This document shows positions 22,555 to 22,612 of a DNA stretch of 22,612 bases, piece after piece (the first letter of the stretch is position 1; every line of letters starts with the position of its first letter). The stretch covers positions 1 through 22,612 of the forward strand of contig JBIQHD010000049.1 of NCBI GenBank assembly GCA_044508835.1, read 5' to 3'. The notes beneath the pieces were generated by a model. It was not told the DNA's origin. It did no database searches and was given only the letters and a program-made list of their open reading frames with translations. The position numbers and the translations under genes were made by a program. Source of the DNA: JAKFDI01 sp044508835 (lineage in GTDB: Bacteria; Pseudomonadota; Gammaproteobacteria; Burkholderiales; Burkholderiaceae_C).

Positions 22555-22612
22555 GACGCCTAACCCTTTACAGGGACTTCCGAAGTAGTCAACTCATTCA
22601 AGACTGAATTGG
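22555..22612 (+). other. 5' part of a putative attC site (runs off the window)
   Basis: GACGCCTAAC (22555-22564) contains GCCTAAC, fitting the RYYYAAC half-site that opens an attC and pairing exactly with GTTAGGCGTC at the cassette's left end. The rest of the site, including its closing GTTRRRY, lies at least partly beyond the window. Confidence 0.5.

Noticed and set aside
1..22612. tRNA or rRNA genes, CRISPR arrays, transposases, phage genes
   Set aside because: None recognised by eye on either strand; no regularly spaced repeats and no transposase-like or integrase-like frames.

Overview
The window is very GC-rich and reads as the chromosome of a facultatively anaerobic, nitrate-respiring betaproteobacterium, most likely Burkholderiales. 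The evidence is the gene content: a narGHJI operon followed by a cytoplasmic parvulin, nnrS, ubiUVT, and a cobalamin-dependent ribonucleotide reductase preceded by a small partner ORF. I infer this from gene families and base composition; no rRNA or other phylogenetic marker is present.

Layout. Positions 1-6333 (+) hold the 3' half of narG, then narH, narJ and narI, a PpiC-type prolyl isomerase and a beta-carbonic anhydrase in one tight series. After a likely terminator, 6371-9407 (+) holds a universal stress protein gene, a translationally coupled nitronate-monooxygenase-like flavoprotein, and nnrS. Positions 9448-11429 (-) form a PadR regulator / NTF2-like protein / nitronate-monooxygenase-like operon with three tandem palindromic operators at its head. 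Positions 11640-13164 carry dodecin (+), a DUF2970 membrane protein (-), a GFA-family protein (+) and a trypco2-type protein (+). Positions 13238-15619 (+) are ubiU, ubiV and ubiT. Positions 15690-17155 (-) form a three-gene operon: DUF2249, an FmdE-like protein, and a DGC-domain cysteine protein. Positions 17255-21782 (+) hold the small protein and then the adenosylcobalamin-dependent ribonucleotide reductase (nrdJ), which carries an in-frame 379-residue LAGLIDADG intein immediately before its catalytic cysteine. The right end (22131-22612) is lower in GC and looks like an integron gene cassette with a HEAT-like ORF.

How it fits together. Nitrate reductase, NnrS, oxygen-independent ubiquinone synthesis (UbiUVT) and oxygen-independent deoxyribonucleotide synthesis (NrdJ) form a coherent anaerobic programme. 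Five near-consensus FNR/Dnr-type boxes (TTGAT-N4-ATCAA) stand upstream of usp, nnrS, ubiU, the divergent DUF2249/small-protein pair, and nrdJ. Most sit at a distance compatible with class II activation, and three would place the transcription start at or within about 2 nt of the annotated start codon. The least-understood parts are the FNR-box-headed DUF2249/FmdE-like/DGC operon, the PadR operon with its triple operator, and the Cys-rich flavoprotein behind usp.
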